From NCBI GenBank assembly GCA_029237695.1, contig CM055275.1, positions 7,121,131 to 7,185,130 of the forward strand: 64,000 bases of DNA, written 5' to 3'. The first letter of the stretch is position 1; each line of letters begins with the position of its first letter. The notes beneath the pieces are model-generated. The model was not told where the DNA came from. It worked only from the letters and a program-made list of their open reading frames with translations, and did not search any database. A program made the position numbers and the translations under genes. Below, piece after piece: positions 23,031 to 34,325 of this stretch. Source of the DNA: Conchocele bisecta (lineage: Eukaryota > Mollusca > Bivalvia > Lucinida > Thyasiridae).

Positions 23031-24760
23031 GACTTGATGCAAACAGGCTAGGTCCCTTTTTGAATATTTGTGATTTAAAACTGAGCCACCTATATGTCCT
23101 GTCAAAAGCGACTTCACGTGTAAAAATTGTAGATTCTCCTAGTCAGAGCTGATTGTCAATTAAATACATATAGCAATATTAGGATATGCTTTTCTTACTT
23201 GTAGATTACATAAGGACGGAATGACGAAAAGCGTTTGTAATAGATTACGCTGGTCGCAAACATTATAAAATCCATTTTCCAGAGTGAACTTTATGTTCAG
23301 TCTTCTTCGCCTACATTGCACAATTATTGATACTCTATTTAATATATTCAGTTTGATGAGAATTCTTACCATGTCGCATTTTCAAAACTTCTCAAATTTT
23401 AATATTTGTTTAATTAAATGTTTCATACATGACGGTAACTTCCATTCTTAGCCGGGTTTTTTTAATTTGTTTTCGAAAGTTGTAATTTTTGTCTAATTTT
23501 CCAACTCCATTTACAAATTTGTCACAGGCCTAACAGTTAACTCGGTAAAATTCACATAGCACAGAAAATCTCATTGGCTTCCCAATTTATCTTCATTAGA
23601 GGTGTGCATTGTATAATCAAACGAACACTGGACCAAAGGTTGCAAACAACAGGTTGGTTGGGTCGTTGATTGAATATGTAGATCATGGCTCTGTGACCTA
23701 CACGAACATACAATGCATGTATCGCTTTAGCTAATGTACGTCGCGCCTAAATGCTCTTAATATGGTCGCTTTGAATATAGATTTGATTTATCAATGTCTC
23801 ACAAATTACTGGATAGACATATATCATGGAATGTATTTATTATGTATTTATAAATGCTCCAACGTACACAAATATAAAAATTAAAGTATGAAATCTAATA
23901 CATCAATACAATTTTAAAAGGAAAACAAATGTTGAAATTGTTGAATCCTGTTGAACTTTATACTTTAAATACACGGCATACCTAAATACATGTCACCAAA
24001 CCTGTTTTCTGTAACGAGCTAATTAACATATTTATTGCAGTAGTGCATTATCATTGTTTGTATTATTACACTGAGTTCCCATTGTAATGTACGTGTAAAA
24101 TCAAATGCATTCAACACTTTTTTCGTTCAATTTCTGATTTTTGTTGTTGAGAAAATGAATACAAATATAATAAAAGTGTAGTCTCCAATGCATTCAAGAA
24201 TTATGTTTCGCTTCATATTCGTCATTTGATTTTTATATGTTATTTCGCCTAAATGGCGAGTACGACAAAGAAAATAATGCCCTGTGCCAACTTATCTTAT
24301 GGCGTTTTGGTTTGTGTTGTTTTGTATATAAAATTCTACATATACTATTCTCTATAGTTTTCACAGTTTTGGGTTAAGTTTATCAGTTAAATTCTGGAAA
24401 ATACGAATCAAGATATTTCGTGCGTATGAATACAGCAGCTATTATCTTTAGTTCTCATAGTTAGGTAGCAGCGACCAGTTAGCCGCCAGTTTCGTACACT
24501 TTTTTTCTGGGACTTTCAAACAGTAATTAATTCTAGAGAAAACGTATGAATGGGGATGGGTTTGCACCATCACAGTACATTTGTCTGCATCTGGATGATG
24601 ATTGAGAAAATATGCAACTTTCAGTCTCTAGTTCCGCGAGTGATCAGTTTTCGTGGAGATAACATATTTCAGTACTTTCAGTACTTTGATTTTATACTTT
24701 GAGTTGCTACACCTGTTGTATCGCATCGGAATTACTCAAGTAATTGGTGTGATATATACA
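23031..24760. other. No gene recognised
   Basis: AT-rich with no coding or repeat structure I can support. Two minus-strand GTAAG donors (near 23195 and 23366) have no open frame leading to them. Confidence 0.45.
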
Positions 24761-25058
24761 GTTATCAGGTAACCTGCCATGTATTGACCGAATACGTACT
24801 AACTGATAACATATTGCTGTATCAGGCATTGACCTCATACACAGATCCGGGTTACAACGAAGCGAAAACTGATGGTCCATTGGTCGGATGACGTCACGTG
24901 ACGTTACCGAATGGCGTCAGTGTAATGGCGCAACGTAAACAAGTCCGCGCTCGCTCGCAATCGGTAGAAATTCCTCGGCAAGCCTCGGAATTCCTGCGCG
25001 ATTCCTAGCTTTGCCTGATAAACTTGATATCAAAAGACTCTAGCCAGGTATTCTCTAT
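24761..25058. mobile_element. Element family B (TTATCAGG / GATATCAAG)
   Basis: Starts TTATCAGGTAACCTGCC, contains the GTCACGTGACGTTACCGAAT block and the inner palindrome GAAATTCCTCGGCAAGCCTC, and ends near CTAGCCAGGTATTCTC. Related to 42946-43517 and 50921-51412. Confidence 0.65.
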
Positions 25059-25206
25059 GTATATAGATCGAAGCAGGCGGAAATCAGGCTGAACCATTAC
25101 GCATACATGGACGTACGTGTCGACGTTTAACGTTCAATTCATTTGTAATTTTTAGAGGCTCTCGCCTATACTATATGTCTTGTTACTAAAGTCACATCAC
25201 TGTTTA

Positions 25207-25493
25207 AATAGAGAATAGTAGGTAAGTGCCGTGAATGGGAAAACATATCTGGCAAGGCTTAGGAAACGGGATGGGCGAGGCTCTGCCGAGCACATCCCGT
25301 TTCCGTGCCGCGCCAGATATTCCCGGCACTAATCTACCGTTCTATTTATCCCGTCAACACGTAAAAATGGCTTTAAAAATAACCCCAATCACCGCACATA
25401 TTCATACGCAGTGATTAGGACGTATTGACAGGATATCAAAAATGTTTCACGGCACCGTGTTTCACGGCACATACGCACTGTGTTGACGGGATA
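25207..25493. mobile_element. Foldback element family A copy
   Basis: Starts AATAGAGAATAGTAGGTAAG and ends GTGTTGACGGGATA, with the central GCTCTGCCGAGCACATCCCG segment. Confidence 0.8.
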
Positions 25494-25995
25494 CAGATAA
25501 GAGAACTTCATCTACATGTACAAGTTAAGTGAAATAAGGCATTGAATTTCTGGGTAAATATAAGAGACTAACATAGAACGAATACTAGTAGCTATCATGT
25601 TTATACATTTGTATAGTATATGTTTCTATCACTGCGTCCGCAGACCCCTTTGGCATTATTGGTCAGAAACTACATTGTGTACCGATATATACAGTTAAAG
25701 GTGAATCTTGCCTGTGTTTTAGATATAAGACACATTGTATATACCTACATGTATGCCGAAACAAAATGACTGGCTACGCACGTGTTCTTTGATTGATGTG
25801 TTTAATGTAGACATATGACCAATCACCCGAGATGGGAGGTCTAATCATTACTGCAATTACAGTGCAAATACATCATTATGTATGACATAATTATACAGTA
25901 CTACACACACGTGGTAGACCACTACTATGCTGAAAGAACAAAGAAACACTTAAATGAAATACAGCTCAAGTGTTCGCATTAACGAGTAAAATACG

Positions 25996-26720
25996 AATAA
26001 TTCCAGCACAAAAATATTTACACAATTCCCTAACATTTGATTGGCCCGTAGCAAGTCTCTGTCCAAAATTTATATCCCAGTAAACTCCCACGCCGAACTA
26101 CTTTCCGTAACCGTGAGGCGCAGTTAAAATAATTCTTAAGAAAACGGAAAATAAAAGCATTTTCTTGATGAATTTATTTAAAATGTTGGAATTATAAGGA
26201 ATGAATGGCCTTTTTGTGGAATTTATCGGGGATATAAACTTGGAAAAGTCGCGGGAATACTGGACGAGGCCTTAAAAAATTACAATTTTCGAAAAAAAAA
26301 TCAAAAAAAAAAAAAGAAATTGTTTTCTAAAATTGTAATTTTTTATCGCTCGGTCCAGTATTCCCGTAGGAGCGCCGTGGTGTGATGGTTAGTGTGTCGG
26401 ACTACTGATCAAAGGGTCGTGGGTTCGAGCCTGCCTAGCGGCGTGCGTTGTGTCCTTGAGCAAGACACTTTATCCACACTGTTCCAGTTCACCCAGCTGT
26501 AAATGGGTACCGATAATTCGTAGTTGCTCTGTAAATACGAATTACCGGCTTCTCTCAAAATATCTCTACCTCCGTTCTTTCTCTCATTCTTGGGATACGG
26601 CATGCAAGGTCGTAGAGCCAGTGCCGCCGTTAAATATAAGCAAAAAAAACAACAGTATCCCGCGACTTTTCCAAGTTTATACCCCGATAAATTCCACAAA
26701 AAGGCCATTCATTCCTATAA
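25996..26720. mobile_element. Hairpin element family H, split by a SINE
   Basis: Begins ATAATTCCAGCACAAAAATA. The 3' half is a long hairpin (GGAAAAGTCGCGGGAATACT and its complement) ending CCATTCATTCCTATAA. Here the loop is replaced by an A-rich palindrome (26275-26345) and the right arm is interrupted by a tRNA-derived SINE. Intact relatives lie at 38056 and 59118. Confidence 0.8.
26371..26648 (+). mobile_element. tRNA-derived SINE
   Basis: A tRNA-like head has an A-box-like GTGGTGTGATGGTTAGTGTG and a B box GGGTTCGAGCC. It is followed by the conserved central segment TCCTTGAGCAAGACACTTTA and CACCCAGCTGTAAATGGGTA, and a tail TAAATATAAGC plus A-run. This head-plus-core layout is typical of widespread animal SINE superfamilies. 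The direct repeats CAGTATTCCCG (before) and CAGTATCCCGCG (after) look like a target-site duplication inside the hairpin element. Confidence 0.85.
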
Positions 26721-27671
26721 TAACCACATTATCAAATCATATGCAAACATGTTTCACAATGATTAAATCATTTTTATGGAATTCCACACATTATGCTATA
26801 TCTACATTCATATACACCGTTATATGTAATACATAACGGTATATTAAAACATATCCTGGGCTCCAGATAAGGAATTACTAATTGAGTATTTTCACTCCAT
26901 CATATCTGAAGCAATTGGGTATTTCAATATCACACTACTGTTTACACATCAACGGACAACAATTATTGAATAGTTTGCTTCGAAATGAAAACATGTCTTG
27001 GCTTTCATTAGACAATTCTAATGAAATACCAAGATGTGCTCTCATGGAAAATAAGAAAAATATGCTGTATTTGTGGTCTGTTTATTGTTTGGTGTAGCAT
27101 GATAAAGATACCACAAATTTGTTATTGCTTTTTGATACTCGCTACTTCTGATTTCAATTGGGTTTGTGGCAGTTTTAATTGGGTATTTACGCAAATACCA
27201 GCTTATCTGGAGCTCTGAATATCGTTACTGTTGTGTGTAATAAATGTGGAATATCTGCAATTTACTTTATCTCTAGCCAATATCCACCACTGTCTGCGCT
27301 AATCTTTCCAACTTTGGTTAATGTAGCTATTACAAACTATTTGAATATTGTGCTTGAATGTAGGAAACATGTATTGATGTGTTGAGCCTGAGATGTGTAT
27401 AGCTCAGACACTACCAATCAAACTGTTTGATTGCGAGTTGATAGTGCCACTACATGTATATGTTCAAACCCGTTAACATCTTGGCACGATTAACGCAGGC
27501 TGTGGTGTAATAATGTGCGCTCGTCACTTTCTTAATTATTTAACTGGTGATTATGTATGCATATAGTCAGTATCCACTTCACCCTTCAACGAATAATCAC
27601 AAAAAGCCCATACCAGGGAAAGCGTTTAGTAGATTCCCGGGTGTTAAATTACCAAACCCTGCATGCGACAT
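26721..27671. other. No gene recognised; two repeat fragments
   Basis: Holds 27059-27125, a copy of the 8828-8890 fragment (CTGTATTTGTGGTCTGTTTA), and 27399-27492, a copy of 42344-42428 (CAATCAAACTGTTTGATTGC). The rest should include the 3' untranslated region of cassette A. The nearest AATAAA on the minus strand is about 600 bases downstream of the stop. Confidence 0.45.
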
Positions 27672-28958
27672 TCACACTCCCTGCATCCCAGTGCGTAGCG
27701 GGTTAGCCTGTCGAAGCATTCTTTCCAGTGGCGACATGGCTTGTAGGTTGTCCATTTGATCGGCCATTAGATCAGCACGGTCCGCTCGTCTATCGGCTAC
27801 GTAACCAGAATCAATCGCAGGCATAGGTGGTCCATGTGTTTGCACCCGCTGTCGTCGTCGTTGTATCACACCGACATGTCGGGGTTGTTGACGCCGACGC
27901 TTGCCTTGTGGGTTCTGTGGTGAATTCCGCAACGGACCGTGCTCTAGTGAACCGTATATATTACGCCCAGAATGAGAGTCTGTCGGAGTGATATTGATCA
28001 CGTTGTCGTGTTTGAAGGGCAGGCTGGTCGATTCCAGGTCGGTTAAATTGATCAATTGTCTGTGGCCTCGGTTGACTGTGATGTGGTTGTCTAAATTGCG
28101 GATCATAATGACGCGGGCCGGTTTGAGCATGCGTCCGTGTACGTGAGCCGAACTGATTGCGCGGTGATTGGCTAAATTGGTTAAATTCCGGTGAACCAAA
28201 TTGTCCTTGCGGCGATGGCACGACACGTGGAGATGATCCGTTTTGCGTAGTCGGATATACCTTTCTATTGAAGGCAGTTCGTCGAGGTCTTACTTGTGTT
28301 TGAGACTTTACCAGGCGGCTGGATGGAGGTTTCCTTGGTCCGGTGCGTCGTTTGCACCGTCGAATCGTTTGAACTTGCGCCTCAGACTCTGCAGTTTCTG
28401 GTGTTTGACCTTGGCTGCTAGAGGGACTACCTTGTACCATGCCATGCCATGCGCTTGATGGTACTCCAGTGCCACTAGATTGAGAGCTTCCATGAGTCTG
28501 TCCCTGTCCTTGACGTTCTGCTTCAGCTGGTTCGGGACCTTGACCTTGGTTAGAATGAGGACGTGGTGGCGGTGGTTTGTTAGACCGATGTAACACCCCA
28601 GTGTGTTGTGGTAACCCTGGCGCTGCTCTGCCACCTGATCTAGTTACAGTTCCACGCAGAGCATGCCTTAATCGTACATCATTCGGTCCTTGTTTTCGAA
28701 AGGTCGAATGTGGTTGGCCTACTTGTTGTTGTGTGACCCTAAACTGTGATTGGCGATGTATATTTCGACCTTGGGTACGTGGTACATGCCGGCCTGCACG
28801 CGGCTCATGCATCTGCATAGTTGGTCGTGTTCGCTGTTCCTGGAACCTGGTGGGATGCATTACCCGCGGGAAAGGCTGGGTGGGCATGGGTGGGGCGCGG
28901 TCAGGTACGTCGGCTCCACCGAATAGTTGTTGCATTAGCAGATACTGCAGCATCGTGT
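27672..28958 (-). CDS. Cassette A: Pro/Gln/Arg-rich large terminal exon, one frameshift
   Basis: The acceptor TTTTATTTACAG at 28959 opens a phase-1 frame beginning TMLQYLLMQQLFGGADVPDR, followed by ~330 residues rich in Pro, Gln, Arg and Gly (for example HTGVLHRSNKPPPPRPHSNQ). The C-terminal block DRADLMADQMDNLQAMSPLE ends at TGA, 27672. It is clearly paralogous to the exon at 31755-33647: same start (MLQ../MMQ.. then ADxPDxxP), same HxGVLxRSxxPxxPRP core, same RADxMADxMDNLQxMSPxER tail. A one-base slip between about 27960 and 27990 separates the main frame (which otherwise ends DRLSFWA) from the C-terminal frame (HSGRNIYGSLEHGPLRNS). It could be a real break or a consensus error. No upstream exon of its own was found before cassette B, so it may use the leader exons of the large gene. 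Confidence 0.75.
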
Positions 28959-29270
28959 CTGTAAATAAAATGTTAATATCTGATAAATGTATCACAATCT
29001 ACTAGATTCATGCCACTGATGGAAGTCATATAACCAAATGGTATTGCTAGTCTTTAACGATATGTACATTTTCATATGTCGTTATCTGTTGAATGTGCTA
29101 CATATACCATGTACAAATCTTAAGATGCTGAAAGACGTGCCTTTTCTTAACATGGTATCGAATAATCATAGTGGTTTGGTAGATGCTGTTTCCCAATAAC
29201 GCCTATGGACAGCATATTTAACCTTCACACTAGTAAACCAAACCCAATGGACACGTCACCGTTTGCTTCA

Positions 29271-29513
29271 TTATCCCGTTAACACAGTGCCTATGTGACG
29301 TGAAACACGGTGTCGTGAAACATTTTTGATATCCAGTCAATACAATTTTTTGCACTTTACAGCCATGTGTAGGTGTTGACGGTATAAATGGAATAGTAGG
29401 TTAGTGCCGTGAATGGGAAAAAATATCTGGCGCGGCACGGAAACGGGATGAGCTCGGCAGAGCCTCGCCCATCCTGTTTCCTGAGCATATACGCACTGTG
29501 CTGACGGGATAAA
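29271..29513. mobile_element. Foldback element family A copy
   Basis: Starts TTATCCCGTTAACACAGTGC and ends GTGCTGACGGGATAAAT. The right arm of the inner hairpin is missing, so this copy is a deletion derivative. Confidence 0.75.
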
Positions 29514-30423
29514 TTTTTATATATGCATGCTATTTCTGTCAAGTTCCATATTTTCACATATACTGTCTCATTCATAATTATACTTACCATAATAGCTGGA
29601 TCATATCTTCATTGGATCCAAACATTCAAAAGGTTTTCTTGAATGGCGGTGATGTGAAGATGTGTTACATGATGCTGATGATGTTATCAATCGTTATATC
29701 AGAGGATATTATAACCATCGCAAACGTAATACGATCTGCAATAATATGTTCATTAGGCAAAAACTAATACCTGTTCATTTTGACATTAGTTATACCATTT
29801 TACTTCAGTCGCCATCTATTTTGTCAATTCACTCGCGGCACATTGTCAGATCATAAGCTGCCTGACGGAATATTGCCACCAAACCATTGACTAGCATACT
29901 CGTATTATGATCGAAGTCATACTCGCTCAAATGCTACTGACAACATGTCATGTGCTGGCTACAACACATTTTATTTTAACCAAATACAAGTTAACCATGT
30001 TACCTTCCCTAGTTTATTTGATGAAATGCCGTATAATTTTGATTTTATTAGCACACATTGAAAATAAACTTGGCCCAGTCTCAGATGAAAGTGTTTTTGA
30101 CGAGAAACAAATAAACTGAGTCCATATCCTTAATACAATCAATATGCAAAGTAGCTAAGACTGAACTATTGTGAAACAGTAAGACATATGAGTATTTCAC
30201 GACATATTTCTGTTTTCTAAACATACAGGTATGTATGATTTTAGTCAGCTATAATATGCCGGAATATTATAAGACATTATGGGTTGTTCTCCAATATTTA
30301 GTACACTACATTTATATTCAATGACGGTTGTGTGAGCTCTAAATAGTATATTCAATTTTAAGATACAATTATACATGTTTGTGCATGATTAATAAAATCA
30401 AATATTTTACGAAATATTAGCAA

Positions 30424-30590
30424 ATAAATAGAGAATATTCATATTTTTGCAACGAATATGACATATATGTTCATTGAGAAGTGTGAAATGTCCATATTTC
30501 ACGAGTGTCTTTAGGCACGAGTGAAATATGGACATTTCACACCACGAGATATGTCATATTCGTTGCAAAAATATGAATATTCTATTTATT
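30424..30590. repeat. Near-perfect ~165 bp palindrome
   Basis: Left arm AATAGAGAATATTCATATTT ... AATGTCCATATTTCACGAGT is mirrored by the right arm ending AAATATGAATATTCTATTTA. It has the look of a foldback element. No second copy in the window. Confidence 0.8.
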
Positions 30591-31071
30591 ATGTACCGCT
30601 CCATGGAAATTAGCAATTTTGTAGACTGTATACGGTAATGAATGTGTATTTACAGCCTATTTGCGCTGTTTTCCCGAACATAGATTTTATGAACATAGAT
30701 AGCGGAAGTAGTCGTATTTTCACCGGAAGATTTTTATTTCATCGATGAAAACACATGACTTTTATTTACATCGCATAACTATGTATTTCAAGGGTAGGTA
30801 TATAATAAAATAGGTATTTCAACTAATGGGGAATTATACCAACATAAATAACCAACAAACACTATATCATCACAGTCACTGTATTTATTTGTATATAAAT
30901 TAATAAATAGTTCTCAAACTGTGTTATATATGGTTTATTCCATTCCCATTTCACCAGCTACATGTCCATCCTGATATTTGCCACACAACAATCATCAAGA
31001 AAATATGTAAAATATGCCAGATAATACCCATGACACATATACCCACGAAAACAATAAACACCTGGGCCCGG

Positions 31072-31234
31072 TTGTTCAAAACATCCGTTAGCTTAACGGA
31101 CTGTTAAATCCTTAACTGAATGGTTAAAATCTCTGTTTTAACAGAGATTTTAACCATTCAGTTCAGGATTTAACAGTCCGTTAAGGATTTAACAGTCCGT
31201 TAAGCTAACTGGTATTTTGAACAACCGGGCCCAG
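31072..31234. mobile_element. Palindromic MITE family J (CTGGGCCCGGTTGTTCAAAA)
   Basis: Inverted ends CTGGGCCCGGTTGTTCAAAA / TTGAACAACCGGGCCCAG, subterminal TTAGCTTAACGGACTGTTAA. A shorter copy lies at 34471-34573. Confidence 0.85.
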
Positions 31235-31546
31235 GTTAATACTTGTAAAAGGCTAGCTCGTCTGTATTATCGTTTACGCGGATATCGGATCCAAACGTAA
31301 TACGGTACCTTCCGGAAAGGAGACGTAAAGGTGAACACAACTGGCAGCATGTGTTGTGATATAGTTGACAATGTTCAACGTCCATTACGAAAGATAGCGG
31401 ACATCTTTTAAAGTGTTTTAGAAAACTACGAATTATTAGGTGATAACAGTTTGGAAATACACTCAACTCTTACATAATTATCACCGGCCACTAAAACAAG
31501 TAATAATTGACGTACCAACATCATGGGTTTATGCTTTAAAAGACAA

Positions 31547-31742
31547 TTCAGTTTATTGCAAAAGAGGAAAGACTACTACTTTTCATATTTCGCAGATGCG
31601 TATTTGCATTTACTTGTGCCGTTTCTTTACGTTTTCAGACACCCTTGAAAAAAGCCAAAAATCAAACGACAAAAATAAATGCAATATATGCATCTGCAAA
31701 AGAGGTATCTTAGTAGATTTTCTTTCTTTGCACTAAACTGAA
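31547..31742. mobile_element. MITE family C copy in the 3' UTR of cassette B
   Basis: Inverted ends CAGTTTATTGCAAAAGAGG / TTGCACTAAACTG. It starts 13 bases beyond the stop codon of cassette B. Its far terminal repeat carries AATAAA on the minus strand (31552-31557). Confidence 0.75.
31552..31557 (-). promoter_or_regulatory. Candidate polyadenylation signal donated by a MITE
   Basis: AATAAA on the minus strand, ~200 bases beyond the stop codon of cassette B, lying inside the terminal repeat of a family C MITE. Usage is inferred. Confidence 0.35.
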
Positions 31743-31754
31743 TTCAATTTCTTG

Positions 31755-33647
31755 TTATACACTACCAGGCATCATATTCTCATGCCCAGTATTTCCCGGT
31801 GCAGCACCGGTCATTGAGGAGAATGGACTTGGAGGTTGTTTAGCTCTTTCGGCCGGTGACATAGATTGCAAGTTATCCATATAATCTGCCATTTGGTCAG
31901 CTCTATCAGCCTGCGCTTCCGTATTAGCCCGCTTTGATGCCTTGCCACCCTGCCCCTGTCCCTGGATCCGTTGTTGACGTTCTTGAAGGGCCTCGGTGGG
32001 GGCGCCCTCTGCTGGGATACCTTCCATAGGCGGCATCACAGCACTGCCGTCCACAGGGGGCATTACAGGACTGCCTTCCACAGGGGACATTACAGGACTG
32101 CCTTCCACAGGTGGCATTCCTTCCACAGCGGGGTTTCCTTCGATCGGTGGAATATATAATGCTGCTGGCTGGGTTTGGCTGCTACCAGCTTGTTGATTTG
32201 AAAAGGCTCCACGTCCATGTGGGTCTTGCTGATGTTGAGCATAAGGGTCATATGGATCTTGATATTGTTGAGGCATTTGAGCATAGGGGTCATTTGGATA
32301 TTGACCTTGTTGCGGTGTTTGAGCGTATGGGTCATTTTGGATGGACTTTGCTCGGGTTAGATATGGGTCATTTGGGTATGACTTGCTGTGGTTGATTTTG
32401 CGTATGTCATTTGTATGGACTTGCGTGGGGGTGAGCGTATGGGTCATTTTGGTATGGACTTTGCTGCGGGGGTTGAGCATATGGGTCATTTGGGTATGGA
32501 CTTTGCTGTGGGGGTTGAGCGTATGGGTCATTTGGGTATGGACTTTGCTGCGGGGGTTGAGCATTGTCATTTGGGTATGGCTTTGTGCGGGGGTGTTGAA
32601 TGGGTCATTTGGGTATGGACTTTGTGCGGGGGTTGAATATTTTGGGTCATGGGTATGGACTTTGCTGTGGGGGTTGAGCGTAAGGGTCATTTGGGTATGG
32701 AATTTGCTGCGGGGGTTGAGCATATGGGTCATTCGGGTATGGACTTTGTTGCGCTGTTTGAGCATACGGGTCATTTTGGTATGACATTTGTTGTGGACCT
32801 TGAGCATACGGGTCACTGGGGTATTGCCCTTGTTGTGGGGTTTGAGCCAACGCATTACTTGGGTATTGAGTTTGTTGAGGAGAATAAGGGTCATTTGAAT
32901 ACGGGCCTTGAGGCGGAGATTGTGAATACGGACCACTTGCGTATGGACGTTGAGGAGAGGTTTGAGCATATGGGTCATTTGAATATTGGCCTCGAGGAGG
33001 TTGTTCAGATGGCATTGCTGTTCGTTGAGGGAAGTGACCTCGTGGTGGAGTACGGTATGCGGGATCGACTGGCGGCCGGCGATCCGTTAAAGGTCGTTTT
33101 CCTGAACGTGGTTTGGGTCGTTGTGGACGTGTCTGTTGTTCGGTGCCCGTCTGCTGACTGCCTGTGTTCTGAGATGGACCCTCAATCTCCACCGGTTCTT
33201 GTCCTTGTCCGCCATTGGCAGCTGTGCTAGGAGTGGTGGTAGCTTTAGGAGGACGAGGACGCACCGGACGTTTAGACCTTCGCAAGACACCCGGGTGAGC
33301 TGCAGCGACAGGGGTCCGCGAGTCAGGTTTTCGCCGTGGAGTCGATGTTTCCGATTGCGCTTTCCATTTTCTAAACGACGGTGGTGGTGGGCCTTTTCTA
33401 ACCTTTGTCGGTCTGTATCGTGGTAGCGGATCAACGCTTGGCATGGGCGCCTGTGGTGGAGGACCGCCTGGGTTTGGCCATTGTTGCGGCATATTCCGTG
33501 GCGGTGGTCGCATTCCTGGTCGTCTTCTGAATTGGCGAACGGGATTCCTAGGTCTTGTAGGCGGCTTGTGGGGCGTCTCTGGAACGGGATCCGGCAGGTC
33601 TGCAGTACTCAACATTTGTTGCAGCAGTATTGCTTGCATCATCCGCT
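31755..33647 (-). CDS. Cassette B: terminal exon, 14-residue PNDPYAQ repeats
   Basis: The acceptor ATTTACATTTCAG at 33648 opens a phase-1 frame: RMMQAILLQQMLSTADLPDP, then Pro/Arg-rich sequence (RPGMRPPPRNMPQQW), a basic Pro-rich core (HPGVLRRSKRPVRPRPP), tandem 14-residue repeats built on PNDPYAQxPQQSPY, five ~10-residue PPVEGSPVM repeats, and the tail ADRADQMADYMDNLQSMSPA to TAA at 31755. Frame is kept from 33647 to about 32650 and from about 32340 to 31755. Between them the 42 bp repeats carry several 1-5 base indels that shift the frame, most likely consensus errors in a tandem repeat. The protein resembles extracellular matrix, shell or adhesive proteins in composition only. Repeated Tyr and Gln could serve cross-linking (inference). 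Confidence 0.8.
32010..32150 (-). repeat. 30 bp coding tandem repeat (PPVEGSPVM)
   Basis: About five copies of a 30 bp unit encode (V/M)PPV(E/D)GSPVMP variants inside the cassette B exon. The frame is intact across all copies. Confidence 0.8.
32340..32960 (-). repeat. 42 bp coding tandem repeat (PNDPYAQPPQQSPY)
   Basis: About fifteen units of a 42 bp repeat, plus-strand landmarks GGGTCATTTGGGTATGGACT and TTGCTGCGGGGGTTGAGC. Outer units are in frame. Units between 32340 and 32660 differ by small indels, so copy number and sequence there are unreliable. Confidence 0.85.
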
Positions 33648-33928
33648 CTGAAATGTAAATGATTAAATTACACACCAGAAAGCAATCGCCAACATTACAT
33701 CCATGGCAGCATACCGACACGTAGGATAAATTAGAGTTGGTTAGCATCATGAGTATAGGACCACGGCATTATTATGCAATTATATGTTCACAAATCTACA
33801 CGTTATTCAAATGTGAAAGTCTGATTGTCAATCCCGACGCTTTCATACAGTGTTTATTTGCAATTAAAACATGTATAGTGTATATGAGTATAATGATAAG
33901 ATCACATACATGTAGCGGCTATTCACTT

Positions 33929-34190
33929 TTATCCCGTCAACACAGTGGGTATGTGCCGTGAAACACGGTGCCGTGAAACATTTTTGATATCCAGTCAATA
34001 CTATTTTTGCATTTTACAGCCATTTGTAGGTTTTGACGGGATAAATAGAATAGTAGGTTAGTGCCGTGAATGGAAAAAAATATCTGGCGCGGCACGTAAA
34101 CAGGATGTGCTCGGCAGAGCCTCGCCCATCCCGTTTCCTGAGCCTTGCCAGATATTTTTTCCCATTCACGGCACTAACCTACTATTCTCT
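33929..34190. mobile_element. Foldback element family A copy
   Basis: Starts TTATCCCGTCAACACAGTGG and ends CACTAACCTACTATTCTCTA. A repeated right-end fragment (GAGCCTTGCCGGATATTTTT to TATTCTCTATATTTT) lies at 34331-34385 after an intervening hairpin. Confidence 0.75.
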
Positions 34191-34199
34191 ATCTATTTT

Positions 34200-34325
34200 C
34201 CTTATTTCTGAACCAAAGTATATGTTGTGACCACTCATTTGAACCGACCACTCATTTGAACCGTCTCGGCGAGACGGTTCAAATGAGTGGTCACAACATA
34301 TACTTCTGATGAGAAATAAAGAAAT
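34200..34325. mobile_element. Hairpin element (ACCACTCATTTGAACCGTCTC)
   Basis: TATATGTTGTGACCACTCAT and its reverse complement flank GTCTCGGCGAGACGG. A relative of the same hairpin sits inside the element at 52408-52694. It appears inserted into the right end of the family A copy, duplicating that end. Confidence 0.65.

Larger units (their letters stand above)
28959..31754. other. Spacer between cassettes A and B
   Basis: No coding frame. I looked here for a signal-peptide or leader exon for cassette A. The only good minus donors (GTAAGT at about 29582-29587 and GTAAGA near 31465) have in-frame stops or the wrong phase. Four repeats (29271, 30424, 31072, 31547) occupy part of it. Confidence 0.55.

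Noticed and set aside
29582..29700. GTAAGT donor as the leader exon of cassette A
   Set aside because: The only frame with the phase needed by cassette A has an in-frame TGA a few codons upstream, leaving no usable exon.
31755..32978. Minus-strand 407-codon frame rich in MTHMLNPRSKVHT
   Set aside because: Its left part (32340-32978) is the out-of-frame reading of the 42 bp repeats; only the part below about 32340 is the true frame of cassette B.
31971..33426. Plus-strand frames antisense to cassette B (Val/Trp/Gly-rich)
   Set aside because: Antisense shadows of the Pro/Gln/Tyr repeats.
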